Source: Kitasatospora sp. MAA4
Lineage (GTDB): Bacteria; Actinomycetota; Actinomycetes; Streptomycetales; Streptomycetaceae
Assembly: GCF_029893355.1 (NCBI RefSeq)
Contig: NZ_JARZAI010000023.1
Location: 1-64,000, forward strand
DNA: 64,000 nucleotides
Direction of reading: 5' to 3'
Below the pieces are notes generated by a model that was not told the origin of the DNA, ran no database searches, and saw nothing but the letters and a program-made list of their open reading frames with translations. The first letter of the stretch is position 1; each line of letters starts with the position of its first letter. This document shows, one piece after another, positions 54,654 to 63,033 of the stretch. A program made the position numbers and the translations under genes.

Positions 54654-56168
54654 TCAGGCTCCGATCGAGGTGTCACGGACGGTACGAAGGGTTCGGCGAT
54701 CGCTGCTGCGGGCCGGCCGCGCGCGGTGTCCAGCGGCCGGCTGCCCTGCCGCGGCGGCGCTCGGCGGGGTGTCCGAGCCGGGCGGCCGGCTCACCCCGCC
54801 GGGGAGCCGGGGCGGTGGCGGGCTGCCGCCGCCGCACCGCTGGCCGGGAATGCGCACGCCGGGCGCCCCGGCATCGCTGGTGTGGGTGGCCGGCCGACTC
54901 TGCTGCGCCCGCCCTGCCGGTCCGCCGGGACGGTCGGCGCCACCAGGGGCTGGACCACTGGGGGTTGGACCACCGGGGACTGGACCACCGGGGACTGGAC
55001 CGCCGGGCTGTTCCGGATCGTCCGCGACCGCGGTCCCGGGCGGCTCCCCGGGCCGGTGTCGACGGGCCCGCTCCGCGCGGACGGTCTCCCGCAGCTGGTC
55101 CGGCTCCAGGCCGGTGTTGAGCGAGTGGTAGAGCAGCTGGGCGAGCGTGTAGTCCGGGTCGAGATCGAGCGCCCGCGACAGCACCACCCGGCTGATGGCG
55201 CTGTCCCCGGCGAGCCAGGCCGTCCAGGCGAGCAGCGTGAGCGGCGCGGCCGCGCAGTCCTGGAACGGCGGGACGCAGCGCCGGGCCAGGAACCGCCACA
55301 GCCGCTGCGCGGGCGCGAGCTCCGCTGCCTCGGCGTACTCCGCGGCCCGGTCCCGGCTGATCTTGTCCTGCAGGCCGAGAATCAACCGCGCCGCCCGCTC
55401 GTCGTCCAGCAGCAGGGCGCCTGCCCGGAACTCGGCCACCGCCTCGTCGATCAGCCGGCCGGTACGGTCCAGCAGCCGGTCCCGGCCGCCCTGCTCGCCG
55501 ACGGCCGTCAGCAGGGCGTCCGCATGGCGCTGCAACGCCTCCCGTTGACGCTCGGCGACGGGGCCTGTGACCGGACCGAGCGCGTCCGTGATGGCCTTGC
55601 GGCTACCGCGGGGCGCCAGGCCCGCGAAGGTGGCCGCAGCCACCGCGGCGCCCGGGTCGTGCCCGGAGTGCACAGGCGTCCCCGCCGGATCACAGCAGGC
55701 CGGATCCAGGCACAGATACGACCGCCAGCGACCGTCGCAGAGGCAGAGCGCCTCCTTCACGGGAAGGTCGAGGGCCCGGAAAGCCCGGACGAGATGATCG
55801 GCCAGCGGTCGCAGCGCGGCGGCCACCGGGGGTGCGCCGGGCGTCGAATCCCGGCACAGGTAGAGCAGCACGCCCGCCGGACGGCGGTCGCGCTCCTCGG
55901 AGAGCTCCAGCAGCAGCCGGGCGCTCTCCGAGGCGACCAACGGCCAGCTCTGCGGATCGTCCGGGATGTCGAGCCGGATCGCCCCGCCCTGGCGGAGCGA
56001 GCTGCCCTGGAGCCCGACGGCGACGATGCTGTCGTCGGGGTAGAAGCCCAACAGGTAGGGCAGCATCGCGGCCATGTCGGCCGGGCTGCGCATCTTGACC
56101 GGCAGCCCGGCGGGAAGCCCGCCGGGGAGCTGACCGCGGGGCGAGCGGGTGGAATCGTCGTGAGTCAT
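54654..56168 (-). CDS. DUF4192 domain-containing protein
   Basis: 504 residues. The DUF4192 domain spans about 30-370 (SPADMAAMLPYLLGFYPDDSIVAVGL start, LDLDPDYTLAQLLYHSLNTGLEP end), followed by about 130 disordered Pro/Gly/Arg-rich residues with tandem repeats. Function unknown; common in Actinobacteria. ATG 56168 chosen; the frame upstream is not conserved. Diverges from the RecQ gene. Confidence 0.87.
   Translation of the reverse strand: MTHDDSTRSPRGQLPGGLPAGLPVKMRSPADMAAMLPYLLGFYPDDSIVAVGLQGSSLRQGGAIRLDIPDDPQSWPLVASESARLLLELSEERDRRPAGVLLYLCRDSTPGAPPVAAALRPLADHLVRAFRALDLPVKEALCLCDGRWRSYLCLDPACCDPAGTPVHSGHDPGAAVAAATFAGLAPRGSRKAITDALGPVTGPVAERQREALQRHADALLTAVGEQGGRDRLLDRTGRLIDEAVAEFRAGALLLDDERAARLILGLQDKISRDRAAEYAEAAELAPAQRLWRFLARRCVPPFQDCAAAPLTLLAWTAWLAGDSAISRVVLSRALDLDPDYTLAQLLYHSLNTGLEPDQLRETVRAERARRHRPGEPPGTAVADDPEQPGGPVPGGPVPGGPTPSGPAPGGADRPGGPAGRAQQSRPATHTSDAGAPGVRIPGQRCGGGSPPPPRLPGGVSRPPGSDTPPSAAAAGQPAAGHRARPARSSDRRTLRTVRDTSIGA
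54951..55010 (-). repeat. 15-bp tandem repeat, four copies, in the DUF4192 gene
   Basis: Units of TGGACCACCGGGGAC type at 54951, 54966, 54981 and 54996; the middle two are identical. They encode GGPVP-like pentapeptides in the disordered tail. Confidence 0.9.
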
Positions 56169-56364
56169 GACGGAAGCGTGCGACCGATTCGGCCCGCAGC
56201 CCGGATTTCTTTTTTTCCTGTGGACAACCACCTCCCTGGGGACAATCACTGTCACCCACACGGCCGTACAAGCCTCCGAACGGGTGAAGCACCCTCGCTT
56301 CCCCCGTTCACTTGTCCACAGGTTCCGGGCAACGGTTGGCCTGCTGTCCGCCGCACGCTGTTAC

Positions 56365-56391
56365 ATGGACCCCATGGACCCCATGGACCAG
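56365..56391 (+). repeat. 9-bp tandem repeat at the recQ start
   Basis: ATGGACCCC, ATGGACCCC, ATGGACCAG: three in-frame ATG codons that give an MDPMDPMDQ N-terminus. Confidence 0.92.
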
Positions 56392-58578
56392 CCCGTGCCG
56401 CACACCAACGACCTCGCTCCCACCCCCGCCGACCGCGCGGCGGCCCGCGCCCGCGCCGAGGCGGTGCTGCAAGAGCTCGCCGGCCCTGCGGCGCAGCTGC
56501 GCGAGGACCAGTGGCTGGCCATCGAAGCGCTGGTGCTGGACCGCCGCCGGGCGCTGGTCGTCCAGCGCACCGGCTGGGGCAAGTCGGCCGTCTACTTCAT
56601 CGCGACCGCGCTGCTGCGCGCCGCCGGAGCCGGCCCGACGGTGATCGTCTCGCCGCTGCTCGCCCTGATGCGCAACCAGGTGGACTCCGCAGCCCGGGCC
56701 GGTATCCAGGCCCGCACGATCAACTCCGCCAATCCGGAGGAGTGGGACGAGATCCAGGCCGAGGTGTCGGCAGGCTCGGTGGACATCCTGCTGGTCAGCC
56801 CCGAGCGGCTGAACAACCCCGACTTCCGCGACCAGGTGCTGCCCAAGCTCGCCGCCTCCACCGGCCTGCTGGTGGTCGACGAGGCGCACTGCATCTCCGA
56901 CTGGGGCCACGACTTCCGGCCCGACTACCGCCGGCTGCGCACCATGCTCGCCGAACTCTCCCCCGGCGTCCCGGTGCTCGCGACCACCGCCACCGCCAAC
57001 GCCCGGGTGACCGAGGACGTCGCCGAGCAGCTGGGCACGGCCGGCTCCGACGGCCGGGCCCTGGTGCTGCGCGGCCCGCTGGACCGGGAGAGCCTCAGCC
57101 TGGCCGTGCTCCCCCTCCCCGATCCGGCCCATCGCCTGGGCTGGCTGGCCGACCACCTGGACGAACTTCCGGGTTCGGGCATCATCTACACCCTCACGGT
57201 GGCCGCCACCGACGAGGTCACCGACTTCCTGCGCGGCCGGGGCTTCGCGGTCGCCTCGTACTCGGGCCGGACCGAGGACGCCGAGCGCCGCAGCGCCGAG
57301 GCCGACCTGCTGGCCAACCGGGTCAAGGCGCTGGTGGCCACCTCGGCCCTGGGCATGGGCTTCGACAAACCCGACCTCGGCTTCGTGGTGCACCTGGGCT
57401 CGCCGGGCTCCCCGATCGCCTACTACCAGCAGGTCGGCCGCGCCGGCCGCGGGGTGGACCGGGCCGAGGTTCTGCTGCTCCCAGGCCGAGAGGACGAGGC
57501 GATCTGGCGCTACTTCGCCTCGCTCGGCTTCCCGCCTGAGGAGCAGGTCCGACGCACCCTCGCCGCACTGGAGGAGGCCGGTCGGCCGCTCTCCACCGCG
57601 GCCCTGGAGGCCCGGGTGGACCTGCGCCGCGCCCGGCTGGAGACCATGCTCAAGGTGCTGGACGTGGACGGCGCCGTCCGCCGGGTGCGCGGCGGCTGGC
57701 TCGCCACCGGCGAGAGCTGGGCCTACGACGGCGAGCGGTACGCCAAGGTGGCCCGCGCCCGCGAGGCCGAGCAGCAGGCCATGCGCGAGTACGCGACCAC
57801 CGACCGCTGCCGGATGGAGTTCCTGCGCCGCCAGTTGGACGACGAGGAGGCCACCAGCTGCAGTCGCTGCGACGTCTGCGCGGGCCCGCGGCTGAAGCCG
57901 GACGTCTCGGCCGAGGCGCTGGATGCCGCCCGGGCCGCACTCGGCCGCCCCGGCGTGGCCTTCGAGCCGCGCAGGCTCTGGCCGACCGGGATGGACGCGC
58001 TGGGAGTGCCGCTCAAGGGCCGGATCCCGGCCGGCGAGCAGGCGCAGTCCGGCCGGGCGCTGGGCCGGCTCTCCGACATCGGCTGGGGCGGTCGGCTGCG
58101 CACCATGCTGACCGCGGGCGCACCGGACGCCCCCGTCCCACCCGACGTGCTGGACGCGCTGGTCACCGTGCTGGCGGACTGGGCGCGCGGCCCCGGCGGC
58201 TGGGCCGGGAGCGGCCCGGAGACCGCCCGGCCGGTGGGCGTCGTCACGATGGCGTCCGCCTCCAGGCCCGAGCTGGTCGCCAGCCTGGGCGCCCGAATCG
58301 GCGCGATCGGCCGACTCCCGCTGCTCGGCCGGATCGAGTACGTGGACGGCCGCGCACCGTACGGCGCCCGCAGCAACAGCGCGCAGCGGCTGCACTCGCT
58401 GGCCGGCTCGCTGGTGCTGCCTCCCGAGCTCACCGAGGCGCTCGCCGCCACGCCCGGGCCCGTCCTGCTGGTGGACGATCTGGTGGACAGCGGCTGGACG
58501 GTCACCGTCGCCGCCCGGCTGCTCCGCCGGGCCGGAGCGGAAGCCGTGCTGCCCCTGGTGCTGGCGGTGCAGGGATAG
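56365..58578 (+). CDS. recQ: RecQ-family DNA helicase with C-terminal phosphoribosyltransferase-like domain
   Basis: 737 residues. Helicase core: RTGWGKSAVYF (Walker A), VVDEAHCISDWGHDFRP (DEAH), ATTATAN, SALGMGFDKPDLGFVVH, QQVGRAGRG; then a four-cysteine zinc region ending CSRCDVC near 500. After a linker, residues about 600-737 form a type I PRTase-like fold with VLLVDDLVDSGWTV, the PRPP-binding motif. Unwinds DNA; the extra domain's role is unknown. ATG 56365 is the first of three in a 9-bp repeat; no ribosome site. Confidence 0.9.
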   Translation: MDPMDPMDQPVPHTNDLAPTPADRAAARARAEAVLQELAGPAAQLREDQWLAIEALVLDRRRALVVQRTGWGKSAVYFIATALLRAAGAGPTVIVSPLLALMRNQVDSAARAGIQARTINSANPEEWDEIQAEVSAGSVDILLVSPERLNNPDFRDQVLPKLAASTGLLVVDEAHCISDWGHDFRPDYRRLRTMLAELSPGVPVLATTATANARVTEDVAEQLGTAGSDGRALVLRGPLDRESLSLAVLPLPDPAHRLGWLADHLDELPGSGIIYTLTVAATDEVTDFLRGRGFAVASYSGRTEDAERRSAEADLLANRVKALVATSALGMGFDKPDLGFVVHLGSPGSPIAYYQQVGRAGRGVDRAEVLLLPGREDEAIWRYFASLGFPPEEQVRRTLAALEEAGRPLSTAALEARVDLRRARLETMLKVLDVDGAVRRVRGGWLATGESWAYDGERYAKVARAREAEQQAMREYATTDRCRMEFLRRQLDDEEATSCSRCDVCAGPRLKPDVSAEALDAARAALGRPGVAFEPRRLWPTGMDALGVPLKGRIPAGEQAQSGRALGRLSDIGWGGRLRTMLTAGAPDAPVPPDVLDALVTVLADWARGPGGWAGSGPETARPVGVVTMASASRPELVASLGARIGAIGRLPLLGRIEYVDGRAPYGARSNSAQRLHSLAGSLVLPPELTEALAATPGPVLLVDDLVDSGWTVTVAARLLRRAGAEAVLPLVLAVQG

Positions 58579-58806
58579 CCCCCCGGCGGCCGGCGTACTG
58601 CTGCGGCACCCGGATGAGGGCGGGCCATCCGGGGAATATGTCCAGGGGACACAGAGCTTTCGGGCGGGATTCGCCAGTGCGTCGTTGCCGCTGAGGCCCA
58701 TCTGACGTGACAATTGCCCGGTACCCCGAACTCGGTCCCTCAGGACCGTGTTTTCGGCGTACGCACACACGCGCCCGCGCGCTCCGCGGGATCGGGAAGG
58801 AGGATC

Positions 58807-59457
58807 GTGCGCCACGGGATCGACCGCGATCGGCTCCCCTCCGTCCCACGCCGGAGCATTGACCTGGAGAGCTGGGCGAACGCGGCGGTGCCGCCGCTGC
58901 GCGATCCCCGCGAGCTGGTCACCGAGTTGCACCAGCGCCATCTGCCCCCGCCCGGCACCAGCGTGGTCGCGGTGCTGGACGGCGACCATCGGGTGGTGGC
59001 CTCCGCCTCGGTGACGGCCCGGCCGCACGTGACGGACGGCTGGCACCACCGCAACGCGATCCTCGGCCAGCTGCGCCGGGTGATCCCGCACGACCTGCGG
59101 CTCGCCACACCCCGGCGGACCGCCGTGCTGCTGCGCTGCCGCGAGGGCGCGCCCGGTTGGACGGAGCAGGACGGGGCATGGATGTGGGCCCTGCGCGACG
59201 CCTCGTCGCTGCACGGCCTGCGATGCGGTGCGTATGTGGCACTGACGCCGGCCGGATGGCAGGCGTTCGGCGACGATCGGGTCGGACGCACCCCGCACGC
59301 CGGCTCCTGGGCCGAGCGTCCCGTGCGCACCGTCTCCGAACTGCCGACGCGGGGCGTCGACGACGGGCGTAGCGGTGCTGAGCTCGCGCGCTCCGCGTGG
59401 GCGTGGTACCCGGTCGTACCGTCCGAGCCCGAGCACGTACGGCGCGCCGCACACTGA
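58807..59457 (+). CDS. Conserved hypothetical protein
   Basis: 216 residues; MRHGIDRDRLPSVPRRSIDLESW start. GTG 58807 has AAGGAGGAT upstream, a very good site. Mixed alpha/beta composition (VVAVLDGDHRVVASASVTA, RTAVLLRCREGAPGWTEQDGAW), no membrane segment. I recognise no domain; the latter half has many Arg and Trp. Codon use is normal, so the gene is real. Confidence 0.72.
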   Translation: MRHGIDRDRLPSVPRRSIDLESWANAAVPPLRDPRELVTELHQRHLPPPGTSVVAVLDGDHRVVASASVTARPHVTDGWHHRNAILGQLRRVIPHDLRLATPRRTAVLLRCREGAPGWTEQDGAWMWALRDASSLHGLRCGAYVALTPAGWQAFGDDRVGRTPHAGSWAERPVRTVSELPTRGVDDGRSGAELARSAWAWYPVVPSEPEHVRRAAH

Positions 59458-59522
59458 GCCCGGGCGCCCGCAGGCGCCACCGCCAGGGCCGGCCGGGTCG
59501 CGCCGCGCGCGGCGCGACCCGG

Positions 59523-60185
59523 TCAGGCCCGGACGGTCTGTCCGCCGACGGCCGGATGCCCGGCCAGTCCCGCGGTGGCGCCGCAGACCACCAGCAGCGC
59601 ACCGGCATGGGTGAGCGCCTTCTGCAGAGCCTGTGCGGCACTGGCTGCTGACGTCCCGTCGAGGACCAGCACGACCACCTCGCGGCGGACCGGACGGGAG
59701 GTGGCCAGGTCCGCGTAGAACACGTCGGCGCCCTCTGCGAGCTGCGCCCAGTAGTGCTGCTCACCGAAGGTGAGCTCGTGCTGCTGCCACGGGTGCGGCG
59801 CGGCCGCGGTCAGCACCAGGATGTCGCCGGGGTCGCGCCCCGACTCCAGCAGCTGGTCGACCGCCTCGTCCGCGCGCTCCAGCGCCGCGGCCGGGGTGGA
59901 CGGCAGCAGTTGGACGGCCGGGCCGGCCGGGGCCCGGCGCGGTCCGGGCATCGGGATCTGCGCCGCCCTCGCTCCGGGCCGCGGCGGCCCGGGACGCGGT
60001 GCCGCGGGGCGCGGCGGACCGGGCCGGGGCCCGGGTACGGCGGCGCCCGCAGGGGCGGGGTGGACAGGGGAAACGCCGCCGACGGCAGGCGTGCTGAGGG
60101 CTTGTGCGTCCGACTCGCGGGGGAAGGGAACGCCGGGGCCCGGGATGCTCTCGTGAATCTCCGGCTCCTCGGGGAAGACAGGCAT
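59523..60185 (-). CDS. Hypothetical protein with UvrD C-terminal-like region
   Basis: 220 residues. Pro/Gly/Arg-rich first half, then a domain at about 110-215 with ALERADEAVDQLLESGRDPGDILVLT and AAQALQKALTHAGALLVVCG, reminiscent of the last part of UvrD/Rep helicases (domain 2B/2A end), where ALTRA marks motif VI. No Walker motifs exist here. ATG 60185 chosen; no clear ribosome site. Confidence 0.6.
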   Translation of the reverse strand: MPVFPEEPEIHESIPGPGVPFPRESDAQALSTPAVGGVSPVHPAPAGAAVPGPRPGPPRPAAPRPGPPRPGARAAQIPMPGPRRAPAGPAVQLLPSTPAAALERADEAVDQLLESGRDPGDILVLTAAAPHPWQQHELTFGEQHYWAQLAEGADVFYADLATSRPVRREVVVLVLDGTSAASAAQALQKALTHAGALLVVCGATAGLAGHPAVGGQTVRA

Positions 60186-60299
60186 ACCCGGATATCTATC
60201 AAATGCCAGTCGGATGCGCACGGGCGCCCCACCTTTTGGGCATCGTCCGAACGAGCCGATCGGCGCAGTACACCGCCCGCGACTACTCATGAGTGATCG

Positions 60300-60992
60300 T
60301 CAGAAACCCAGCGTGAGTTGTTCGCTCCCGTCGGCGGGCGCCGGCAGCTCGCGGGTGATCTTGAGGTGGCGCCACTGCGGCAGTGCGTCGAGGTAGGCCC
60401 AGGAGAGCCGGTGGTACTCGGTCGGTCCGTACTCCTCCAGCGCGGCGCGGTGCACCGGCGAGGGGTAGCCCGCGTTGTCGTCGAACCCGAATGCCGGGTA
60501 CTGCGGTGCGAGCTCGGCCATCACGCCGTCCCGGTGCACCTTGGCCAGCACCGACGCCGCCGCGACGCAGACGCAGCTCTGGTCGCCCTTGATCACGGTC
60601 CGCACGTTCCACGATCCGCCGAGGTAGTCGTGCTTGCCGTCCAGGATCACCGCGTCGGGCCGGACCGGCAGTGCCTCCAGGGCGCGTTCGGCCGCGAGCC
60701 GCAGCGCCGCCGTCATGCCGAGCTCGTCGCACTCCTGGGCGGAGGCGTGGCCGAGGGCGTGCGCGGTGACCCAGTCCGCGAGCACCGGGGCCAGCTGGGT
60801 ACGGCGGCGCTCGGTGAGCAGCTTGGAGTCGGTCAGCCCCTCGGGCGGCCGCCGCAGACCGGTCACGGCGGCGCCGACGGTCACCGGCCCCGCCCAGGCG
60901 CCGCGCCCCACCTCGTCCAGGCCCGCCACGACGGTCGCTCCGGCCCGGCGCAGGGAGCGCTCCACACTGTGGGTCGGCGGGGTGTACGGCAT
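60300..60992 (-). CDS. rnhB: Ribonuclease HII
   Basis: 230 residues. Cleaves RNA in RNA-DNA hybrids and single ribonucleotides in DNA. Asp26 and Glu27 in LDEVGRGAWAGP, Asp in AVILDGKHDYL, and Asp in VLAKVHRDGVM form the metal site. Located 79 bases from the sugar transporter genes, same strand. Confidence 0.95.
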   Translation of the reverse strand: MPYTPPTHSVERSLRRAGATVVAGLDEVGRGAWAGPVTVGAAVTGLRRPPEGLTDSKLLTERRRTQLAPVLADWVTAHALGHASAQECDELGMTAALRLAAERALEALPVRPDAVILDGKHDYLGGSWNVRTVIKGDQSCVCVAAASVLAKVHRDGVMAELAPQYPAFGFDDNAGYPSPVHRAALEEYGPTEYHRLSWAYLDALPQWRHLKITRELPAPADGSEQLTLGF

Positions 60993-61071
60993 GGCAGGTG
61001 GTCCTTCGGGCAGAGCGTCGAGCTGTCGGCTTCACCCTACGGCGGCCGGAGCCGTCGACGCGCGGATCCGC

Positions 61072-62013
61072 TCAGCCCTTGACCGACCCGGCGAGCAACC
61101 CCCGCACGAAGTACCGCTGGAGGCTGAAGAAGACGATCAGCGGAATGATGATCGACAGGAACGCCCCCGCGGTGAGCAGCTCCCAGCGCCCGCCGAACGA
61201 CCCGGAGAGCTGCGCCAGCCGCACGGTCATCGGCGCGACGTCCGGGGTCCCGCCCGCGAAGGTCAGCGCCACCAGCAGGTCGTTCCACACCCAGAGGAAC
61301 TGGAAGATCGCGAACGATGCCAGCGCTGGCGCACAGAGCGGCAGGACGATCGACCGGAAGATCCTGAAGTGCGAGGCGCCGTCCACCACCGCCGCCTCCA
61401 TCAGGTCCCTGGGCAGCTGGGAGATGAAGTTGTGCAGCAGGAAGATCGCCAGCGGCAGCGCGAACATGGTGTGCGCCAGCCAGACCGGCAGGTAGGTGCC
61501 GCTCAGGTCGAAGGACGGCACGATGGTGACCCCGCCGAGGTGGGCGCCGCCGGAGAAGAGCTGGAGCAGTGGGATCAGCGCCATCTGCAGCGGCACCACC
61601 TGCAGCGCGAAGATCACGAAGAAGAGCGTGTCGCTCCCCCGGAACCGCACCCAGGCCAGCGCGTAGGCGGCCATCGAGGCGAGCACCAGCGGGAAGACCG
61701 TCGCCGGGACGCTGATGGCCAACGAGTTGACCAGGTAGGGCATCAGGCCGCCGCTGACGCCGAACCCGCCCTCGAAGAGCACGGTGTGGTAGTTGGAGAG
61801 CACCAACTCCGGGTGGGTGAAGACGTTCCACCAGCCGCTGTCGGCCACGTCCTGCTGACGGCGCAGCGAGGTGGCCAGCAGCCCGAAGGTGGGGATGGTC
61901 CAGAGCACTGTCACCACGACGACGAAGACCGAGGCAAGCGGGCTGCTGAAGGACTTGCGGACGGCCTTCGCCGCCGGCAACGGCACGGAGACCGTGGACG
62001 TCTGACTGGTCAT
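61072..62013 (-). CDS. Sugar ABC transporter permease (MalG-like)
   Basis: 313 residues, six membrane segments. EAA loop LPRDLMEAAVVDGASHFRIFRSIVLPLCAP near 190 contacts the ATPase. CUT1 family. Start overlaps the stop of the other permease gene (ATGA). Confidence 0.92.
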   Translation of the reverse strand: MTSQTSTVSVPLPAAKAVRKSFSSPLASVFVVVVTVLWTIPTFGLLATSLRRQQDVADSGWWNVFTHPELVLSNYHTVLFEGGFGVSGGLMPYLVNSLAISVPATVFPLVLASMAAYALAWVRFRGSDTLFFVIFALQVVPLQMALIPLLQLFSGGAHLGGVTIVPSFDLSGTYLPVWLAHTMFALPLAIFLLHNFISQLPRDLMEAAVVDGASHFRIFRSIVLPLCAPALASFAIFQFLWVWNDLLVALTFAGGTPDVAPMTVRLAQLSGSFGGRWELLTAGAFLSIIIPLIVFFSLQRYFVRGLLAGSVKG

Positions 62014-63023
62014 CGGGTGGTCCGCTCCTTGCGCAGCTGGACGATGTTGTAGGCGACCAGCGGGAGCACCGCGAGGAAGAGGATCACCGCGAGGGCGCTG
62101 CCCCGGCCGACGTTGAACTGCACGAAGGACTGCGAGTACATCTCGTTGGCGAGCACCTGGGTGCCGAAGTTGCCGCCGGTCATGGTGCGCACGATGTCGA
62201 AGGCCTTCAGCGTGACGATCATGACGGTGGTCAGCACGACGACCAGGGTGGTGCGGATCATCGGGACGGTGACGTACCAGAAGAGCCGCAGCCCGCTCGC
62301 GCCGTCCAGCCTGGCGGCCTCGGTCACCTCGTCCGGGATCGCCTTGATCGCGGCGGAGAGCACCACCATGGCGAAGCCGGTCTGCACCCAGACCATCACG
62401 GCCATCAGCAGGAAGTCGTTCAGCGGGTGGTCGAGGATCCAGTTGGGCGGGTGCTTCCAGCCGAGCCGGCCGACCAGCTCGCTGAGCAGGCCGATCTGCG
62501 GCTGGCCGGCCTCACGGGACTCGTAGACGAACTTCCAGATGATGCTGGCGCCGACCAGCGAGACCGCCATCGGCATGAAGACCAGCGACTTGTAGAGCGC
62601 CTGCCACTTCATCCGCTCCACCGCGAGGGCCAGCGCCAGACCCAGACCGGTCGCCGCGAGCGGCGCGACCAGCAGCCAGAGCAGCGTGTTGAGCAGCACC
62701 TGGTGGATGGAGTCGGTGGTCAGCGCCCACCCGTAGTTCCTGCCGCCGAGGAAGCGGGTGCTGTCGTCGTTGCGGAAGCTCAGGTAGAGGGTCCGGATCA
62801 GCGGTGCCACCAGCCCCACCAGGAGCAGCAGCACCGCGGGACCCAGCAGAACCGCGATCGCCGTCGGCCGCCCGAGCCGCCCGGTCGCCCGGCCCGCGAC
62901 GAAGAAGACCACCAGGAGGATGCCCAGGAAGCCGGCGATCGCGCCGAGGCTGTTGCCCAGCTTGATCGCGGCGTCGTTCCAGGCGGAGTCGGCGAGTTGG
63001 GTGCCGGCGAGGAGCATGCGCAC
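62010..63023 (-). CDS. Sugar ABC transporter permease (MalF-like)
   Basis: 337 residues, about eight membrane segments, with the EAA loop IPDEVTEAARLDGASGLRLFWYVTVPMIR near 235. Forms the channel with the MalG-like partner. No ATPase gene in view; Streptomyces CUT1 systems usually share MsiK encoded elsewhere. Confidence 0.92.
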   Translation of the reverse strand: MRMLLAGTQLADSAWNDAAIKLGNSLGAIAGFLGILLVVFFVAGRATGRLGRPTAIAVLLGPAVLLLLVGLVAPLIRTLYLSFRNDDSTRFLGGRNYGWALTTDSIHQVLLNTLLWLLVAPLAATGLGLALALAVERMKWQALYKSLVFMPMAVSLVGASIIWKFVYESREAGQPQIGLLSELVGRLGWKHPPNWILDHPLNDFLLMAVMVWVQTGFAMVVLSAAIKAIPDEVTEAARLDGASGLRLFWYVTVPMIRTTLVVVLTTVMIVTLKAFDIVRTMTGGNFGTQVLANEMYSQSFVQFNVGRGSALAVILFLAVLPLVAYNIVQLRKERTTR

Positions 63024-63033
63024 GATGTCCCTC

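Noticed and set aside
54347..55131. Plus-strand frames opposite the DUF4192 tail as Pro-rich genes
   Set aside because: Repeats and Pro/Gly richness come from the complementary strand of the DUF4192 linker; no start signal.
56308..59454. 1048-codon minus-strand frame opposite recQ
   Set aside because: Antisense shadow of recQ and the following gene, without recognisable motifs.
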